Shown in pieces: positions 10,720 to 15,658 of a DNA stretch of 15,658 nt. Below the pieces are notes generated by a model, which was given only the letters and a program-made list of their open reading frames with translations, was not told the DNA's origin and did no database searches. Source of the stretch: Hymenoscyphus infarciens. Lineage: Eukaryota > Ascomycota > Leotiomycetes > Helotiales > Helotiaceae. The stretch lies in contig LLCB01000630.1 of NCBI GenBank assembly GCA_001414345.1, positions 1-15,658 on the forward strand, given 5' to 3'. Each line of letters opens with the position of its first letter. The stretch's first letter is position 1. Both the position numbers and the translations under genes were made by a program.

Positions 10720-10779
10720 CTAGATAATAATCTAGATAATAATCTAAATAATAATTTAGATAATAATCTAGATAATAAT
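10720..10779 (+). repeat. 12-bp repeat, 5 copies
   Basis: CTAGATAATAAT begins at 10720, 10732, 10744, 10756 and 10768, with single-base variants in the third and fourth copies. It follows the 48-bp array almost directly and again has a codon-multiple period. In one phase it reads Leu-Asp-Asn-Asn repeats and is stop-free from about 10708 to 10842; in the phase of relic B it reads Ser-Arg followed by two stops, which could be former Gln-Gln. Either reading is a low-complexity linker typical of fungal proteins. Confidence 0.9.
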
Positions 10780-11459
10780 ATAAGTAAGAATAGTCTTCTA
10801 AATAATAGTAGTAAAGAGAATACTAGGGATAATAAAGAACTTTATTAAGAAAACTAGTATTATAAAGCTTTTAATCTTAAACGAATAAAATATAATTAAT
10901 CTAGACCTCTACTCTCTATAATAGTTAAGGATTAAATTAACTACTTAACTTATAATTTTAATAACTCTATAGCTAAGATTATTAAACTATAATAAGAAGA
11001 AAATATTAACCTAATTTTTAAGTATATTAGAAAGTCTATAAAGAGCTTTTCTTTTATAACCTATTAAATTCTTATAAGTTAAGATTTATTCTAAGAAAGA
11101 AAGAAATAAGATATTCTAGAGAAATATAAATAATAATAGAAGAAGGACTTAAATAACCTTCTAATAGGTAGTTATAGTTCTATATTTATATCTAATTAAT
11201 AGTAGAAACTTAGTAAATAAGAAAGAGCTAACTAAGATAAAGAAGTAAAAGATAAATATATAATAGTATACTAAGCTATACTAGTAGTAGAAAATGTCTA
11301 AGTAGATATTAGTAAATAGAGATAGTATATTAAGAATTATAGAAATAAAACTATAAATAAAGCCTTTATATTAATTAATATATAGGTAAGATAAGATATA
11401 AATTATAAAATCTTAGCTCTTAGCTAATATAAGAATAATAGATAAAGATCTTAGAAAAA

Positions 11460-12240
11460 TATAAATATAAAATAATATATTATATTAGTAATTAGAGCTA
11501 AGATAAAAAAACCGACGAAATAAGCTATTTCTATACTTATATAAGGAATTAATTTAGAGAAGTATATAAAGAAATAGGCTTTAGATCTTAAGTATTTCGT
11601 TTACTTATATAAACTAGAGAGTTCTTAGGAGCTAACGTCTATTCTATATTAATTTAGAAGATTATATCCTTATTTAGAACTTATATTCCTAACCTATTAT
11701 AATAAACACTTTACTTAACTAATAGTAATAATAATAGTAATAGTATTACTAGTAATAATAGTACTTCTATTATTACTAGTAATACTTCTAATATTAATAC
11801 TACTAATAATACTATTAGTAACTATAGTATTATAAGTGATATTTCTAATATTAATACTACTAATAATACTACTAGTAACTATAGTATTATAAGTAATATT
11901 TCTAATATTAATACTACTAATATATACTCTAATATACTACTAATCTTATTAGGTTTATTAAGATAGGATATTTAGAAGAATATAAATACTTATTTACTTA
12001 TAAGCTTTAATATAGTATATATAGAATTATATATTTAACTTCTAAAGAGAGGAACTTAAGTAAATATATTAGAAAAGAAGAGGATTGAACTTATCTATAT
12101 AAGAACTAGATTTAATACTAAAACTATCTAGTTAAGTTATTAAAGGTAGTTAGTAGTAAGTAAGGATATTTAGAAGAAGATTTATATATATTTATTAATA
12201 GAGGAACCTACTATTTTTTTTAAAAAAAGAGAGTAAAATT
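11460..12240 (+). pseudogene. Relic B: degenerate reading frame with internal Ser/Thr/Asn repeat
   Basis: The frame with codons at 11460, 11463 and so on has about 17 stops in 260 codons (about 6.5%), close to the Gln plus Trp content of an ordinary protein and about half the background. A stop-free run of 86 codons spans 11706-11963, partly a Ser/Thr/Asn-rich repeat. The flanks look like normal mixed sequence: 11520-11700 is charged and hydrophobic, and 11990-12230 has several Lys/Arg/Glu-containing helical stretches. The frame can be followed upstream through the 12-bp and 48-bp arrays to an in-frame TGA at 9456, but stop density there is high, which would require a very Gln-rich N-terminal half. 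It ends between about 12230 and 12300. No known domain was recognised and no start survives. Confidence 0.4.
11719..11935 (+). repeat. TAN-type simple repeat followed by 57-bp tandem repeat
   Basis: A TAATAG/ACTAGT-type trinucleotide-like tract (11719-11786) passes into a 57-bp unit whose TCTAATATTAATACTACTAA core starts at 11787, 11844 and 11901, the last copy partial. Fifty-seven is 19 codons, so the repeat keeps the frame of relic B, where it encodes a Ser/Thr/Asn/Ile-rich segment. The second unit keeps GTGAT where the third has GTAAT (TG at 11837), showing the same site before and after a RIP-type change. Confidence 0.85.
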
Positions 12241-12316
12241 AAATATATAATATATTATAAGATAAAAAAGAGATAAAAGATATATAGTATATACTTATAT
12301 TTTATTAGTTAAAATT

Positions 12317-13720
12317 TAAGCCTCTACTCTACTATTTATCCTACGTATACCTAAGTACTACTTATTAATCCTAACTTCTACTATTATCTACTATATACTC
12401 TATTTCTACTCTATTTCTTATAACTTATCTAATTTAAATATATTTAATATAATAAAATAATTTATAATATATTTAGAATAAGATAATATTAAAATATTAA
12501 CTATATAGTAAGTTTCTATTTCTTCTTAATATTACTTACTAAATCCTCTATCTTATAAAGTTATTTTATTTTTATATAGTATTAGTTTAAAGTTTATATA
12601 ATAATTTAAAAACTAACTATAGCTTTATATTAATTTATAAAATTCTAATCTATTTAAAACTTTAAAATTATAAATATCTCTTCTAAGCTTAATATCTATT
12701 ATTATATTTATATTTAATCTCTTATCTATATAGATTCTAAGAAGCTAAGTTAAATTCTTAATAGTATTTATATTATTTAAGCTAAGATAACGTTCTCTAG
12801 TATAGATTAATATAATAATTACGTTTATATACTAGCTAGATTCTTAATAAGATATTAAGCTATTAATAAGGATTTAAAGTAATTTTATAATTTTATAGTA
12901 GTTATTATATAAAGTTTTAAATTACTCTTAAAGTAACTAATACTAAGGGGACTCTACCTTAGCTCTATCTTTCTAAATATATATAGCTAATTATCTAAGT
13001 AAGAGGTTTTTTAAATAGTATATAGTAAATCTAACCTTTTCTTTAAGTATAGTATAAATTATAAAATTATATATAAGATTATTAAAAAGTAAAATAAATA
13101 ATAGAAACTTCTAAGAACCTTATATAGATTTCCTTAGATAATCTTTAACTATACTTATCTCCTTCTTTATTAAATAAAAGCTTATAATCTAAAAATTATA
13201 AATAACCGATAGCTAAGTAGTAGTAAGCTAGACTTACTTCTTTTATATTATTACTAAAAGATTAAGGTTTTCTAGAAAATATAATTTTATATTTTTAGAA
13301 AAGCTAAAATCCTTTTTATTAAGATAAGCTATATTATTAGGATCTAGTCTACTATATTTAACTCTAAACTAATAATATTCTTTAGTTAAAAGATCTAAAG
13401 TATAGATACTAAATACTAGTTCCTTATTATTTAGTCTTTTATAAGTAAAGGTATAGGTTCTTATAATAGAGAATTTATAAATTCTCTACTTTAAATCAGC
13501 TTTAAGTATAAGTAGGGGGATTTTTTTACTAGTTAAGTATTATTTTTTAGTAGACCTTAGAGTCTTTATATTCCTATATTAAGCTAATTATATTAGAACT
13601 AAGTATATCTTAGATCTCTTATTAGAAGTAGACTTAAATCTTAGCTTAAATCTAAGATTAAGAGTATAAATTATAGAGATTATAATATATAATATTAGAA
13701 GAAGATAGTATAAAAGTAAA
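12317..13720 (-). pseudogene. Relic C, 3' part: well-supported degenerate reading frame
   Basis: On the - strand, the frame whose codon AAG complements 13564-13566 runs down to about 12317 with about 7% stops (roughly 26 in 380 codons between 13566 and 12430), against a background of about 12%. Open runs of about 38 and 41 codons, separated by one TAG, cover roughly 13490-13250, and another open run of about 39 codons lies near 12750-12640. The conceptual protein has a normal mix of residues, with alternating charged and Leu/Ile-rich segments suggesting an all-helical protein, and no low-complexity linker. The only residual TG on this strand (13497) falls in an intact GCT GAT pair. It is adjacent, in a frame one base different, to the upstream relic at 13650-15250 and is probably the same gene. 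It converges tail to tail with relic B. Family not recognised. Confidence 0.52.
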
Positions 13721-15250
13721 TATAGAAAAAGGAATAAAGACTTAATATTAATATAATTTATAAAAGATTCTATTATTAATAAATAAATAAATTATATTTT
13801 ATAAATAAGGCTTTACTCTAGTCTATTCTAGTCTACTTAGCTCTAGCCCTATTCTATTAATTATCTTAGCTAAATCTAAAACGTAAATTTAACTTATAAA
13901 CTAAATTTTTTCTTTATTATATATAATAGCTATTCTCTTTAAAGTAGAAAATAATAGATAATCTTTAGTAATAGATAATACTTATTAAGTATAAGTAATT
14001 CGTTTTTAATACTAAATATTATACTTTATATTCTAAAGAGTATTCTAAGAACGTTAGTTAGAATAGTAGATCGACTAAATATATAATAAAGTATAGAGTA
14101 TATAGAGTAAGATATAGAGTAGTTGTTTCTTAGAAGAAAATATCTCTTTCTAAAATAGTAAAGAAATAATAGAATTCAAATTTATAAGTTAGTAACTAGT
14201 AAACCGCTAGTTATAATAAAATTTAAATTAGTATAGAAAATTAAAAAATAATTTATAAGAAAGAATAAGTATATTAAAGAGTATAGTAGTATTATAGAAA
14301 AGCTAGTAGTAAAAGAATAATAAGTTATAAGTAGATATAAATATAATAGGTATATACTTTCTATAAAGATTATAATAAAGATTATACTTTTAAATTAATT
14401 TTTAACTTAGTATTATAATATTAATAGAATAAAGTTTTTAAAATAATATCTAAATAGAATTCTCTTAAATAGAACTATGTCTAATAGAATTACGTTAGAT
14501 AAAAGCCTAACTAGAAACGTTCTCTCTTATAAATTAAGATTATAACTAATATCTAGATTATTTTATTAACTATAAAGTTAATAAATATTTTTAAGATACT
14601 AATAGATTTCTAAAACTAGGCTAACTTTAATAACTTCTTATTATAAACTTTATAATAAAAGTAAGAGATAATATATAAACTCTAATAATAAAAATACTAA
14701 GTAGATTATATTTATTTATATTTACTAATATATAGAGTTTTTAATCTTCTTTTAAAAGTAGATAAAAAATTTTTAGATTTATAAAGATAAAATATATAAT
14801 AAAAGGTAGAAATAACTTCTTTATATATTATCTATTATTTAACTATAAGAATTCTATTTAAATAAATATAGAAATAAATTAACTATATATATCTAAAGTT
14901 TAGCTTCTTCTCCTTTCTCTAGTTTAACTTTAATAGAACTATTAAGTAATAAATAAAAGATAGCTTATCTAAGAAGACTTCCTTTTTTAATTATTTACTT
15001 AGATATAAGATATATAATAGATTTAAAATAGAAGCTTCTTTATAGTTAAGGAGATAATATATCTAAGGACTTAAAGCTAGTAAAAAAGCCTTATAATATA
15101 AATAAAAATAAGTAGATAATAGGAAAATAATTTATACTTATTTACTAAGAAATCTATATATAAAAGGATTATCTAGATAATAATTAGATAAAGTTACTAC
15201 TTTCTTATAACTATCCTTTTTACTTTTAGCTCTATAGCTTTATATTAAGA
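13650..15250 (-). pseudogene. Relic C, 5' part: well-supported degenerate reading frame
   Basis: The - strand frame whose codon CTA complements 15120-15122 is open for most of about 150 codons with only six TAA or TAG stops in its first part (about 4%), the lowest density in the window; over the whole stretch it is about 8%. It can be followed upstream to about 15250 and downstream to about 13650. The conceptual product alternates Lys/Glu/Arg-rich and Leu/Tyr/Phe-rich segments; many Tyr would be former His or Cys, and many Ile former Met or Val. Residual CA and TG sites at 14176 and 14124 give an intact GAA and an intact ACA codon in this frame. The frame must shift by one to continue into 13720-12317, which could be an indel, an old intron or a gene boundary. 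Together the two parts make about 980 codons. Family not recognised. Confidence 0.5.
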
Positions 15251-15299
15251 GAAGTATAATACTCTTTTATTTTATTTTTTAAGAAGCGTTTAATATTTT

Positions 15300-15338
15300 A
15301 GGAAATTATCTTAGGAAATTATCTTATAAAATTATTTT
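15300..15338 (+). repeat. 13-bp tandem repeat, 2 exact units plus 1 degenerate
   Basis: AGGAAATTATCTT occurs at 15300-15312 and 15313-15325, followed by ATAAAATTATTTT as a degenerate third unit. It lies just upstream (on the - strand) of where relic C can first be followed. Confidence 0.8.
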
Positions 15339-15461
15339 AGATAATTTATAGATATAACTCTTTCTTTATTAAGTATTATTTTAATTAATTAAAGTCCTTT
15401 TATACTTATAAGTATTAAGATAAAGAAAGTAATTATATTTAGTCTTAACTATATATAGTTG

Positions 15462-15495
15462 CTATATTAGTACTACCTTATTAGTACTAATATAG
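15462..15495. repeat. Perfect 14-bp inverted repeat
   Basis: CTATATTAGTACTA at 15462-15475 pairs with TAGTACTAATATAG at 15482-15495 around a 6-nt loop, CCTTAT. Pairing weakens outside, although ACTATATATAG on the left and TATATAGT on the right hint at longer, decayed arms. A residual TG at 15460 sits directly at the base of the left arm. It may be a remnant of a palindromic miniature element. Confidence 0.8.
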
Positions 15496-15658
15496 TAGCT
15501 TTCTAATATATAGTACTATCTAATTAGAGTATTACTACTTTATTTAGTATAATAATATATTTAACTATATATATTTAGAATAATATAATAATAAAGCTTT
15601 TAAAATAACTAAATTAATTAACTTTAAGAACTACTAACTCTTAGTATATAGCTAAATA

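Larger units (their letters stand above)
1..15658. other. Saturated RIP-type AT-rich region
   Basis: Seen: CpA and TpG are almost absent on both strands (22 and 26 by hand count), CpG persists at roughly 80 sites, and TpA dominates. Known: repeat-induced point mutation in filamentous ascomycetes changes C to T mainly at CpA in duplicated DNA before meiosis, and such tracts usually become H3K9-methylated, transcriptionally silent heterochromatin. Inferred: the whole window has passed through many RIP cycles, with no boundary to normal sequence visible at either end. The sequence is not ordinary AT-rich coding DNA, because in that case CA and TG would be common. Stop codons TAA and TAG occur at about 12% of positions in any frame, TGA is nearly absent, and ATG is nearly absent. 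Any gene call in the window has to be read as a relic. Confidence 0.93.

Noticed and set aside
4538..11505. A 16-bp match (AATTAGAGCTAAGATA) at 4538-4553 and 11490-11505 shared by the areas of relics A and B
   Set aside because: Not extended on either side; chance similarity in AT-rich sequence is enough to explain it.
14477..14545. ATG-initiated 22-codon open frame on the + strand, the longest in the window
   Set aside because: Too short to support as a gene, and it overlaps the much longer - strand relic C; its length is expected by chance.
1..15658. Mitochondrial, Plasmodium-like or bacterial low-GC genome
   Set aside because: Those keep CA and TG steps and have long open frames; neither is seen, and the selective loss of CpA/TpG with CpG retained is specific to RIP-type mutation.
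1..15658. tRNA, rRNA or other structured RNA genes
   Set aside because: No conserved tRNA box or rRNA segment was seen; intact ones would contain GGTTCGA-type loops and many CA or TG steps.

Overview
This window is a saturated repeat-induced point mutation (RIP) desert, of the kind that forms AT-rich heterochromatin in filamentous ascomycetes (Pezizomycotina). The main evidence is dinucleotide content. A hand scan finds only 22 CpA and 26 TpG steps in 15,658 bp (about 0.3% of steps), while CpG is still present roughly 80 times and TpA is everywhere. That is what C-to-T mutation at CpA on both strands leaves behind. G+C is in the low to mid twenties percent by eye. The species cannot be named from the sequence.

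No intact protein-coding gene exists here. Only 8 ATG triplets remain on the + strand and 4 on the - strand, and the longest ATG-initiated frame is 22 codons. RIP turns CAA, CAG and TGG codons into stops and ATG into ATA, so former genes can only be seen as long frames whose stop density is lower than the background of about 12% per position. By that test I see four relics: a + strand frame at 4622-6963; a weaker + strand frame at about 7200-7860; a + strand frame at about 11460-12240, perhaps joined to upstream codon-phased repeats; and the best one, a - strand relic from about 15250 down to 12317 that changes frame once. The last two meet tail to tail near 12.3 kb. None could be matched to a named family, so whether they are transposon proteins or duplicated host genes is open.

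Layout: 1-660 is a palindromic satellite of about 47 bp per unit, with decayed copies to about 1030. 1031-4560 is RIPed sequence with no supportable gene. 4622-6963 is relic A, ending in a 6-bp repeat. 7078-7228 holds 13-bp and 19-bp minisatellites. 7200-7860 is relic D. 7861-10296 is undifferentiated apart from a strong hairpin at 8395-8440. 10297-10779 holds a strict 48-bp array of 9 copies followed by a 12-bp array of 5 copies. 11460-12240 is relic B, containing a 57-bp repeat. 12317-15250 is relic C. 15300-15658 holds a small tandem repeat and a hairpin.

The genes no longer work together in any functional sense. The window is useful as a record of mutation: repeat units that escaped or only partly mutated show the order of base changes, and repeat periods that are multiples of three preserve traces of old reading frames.
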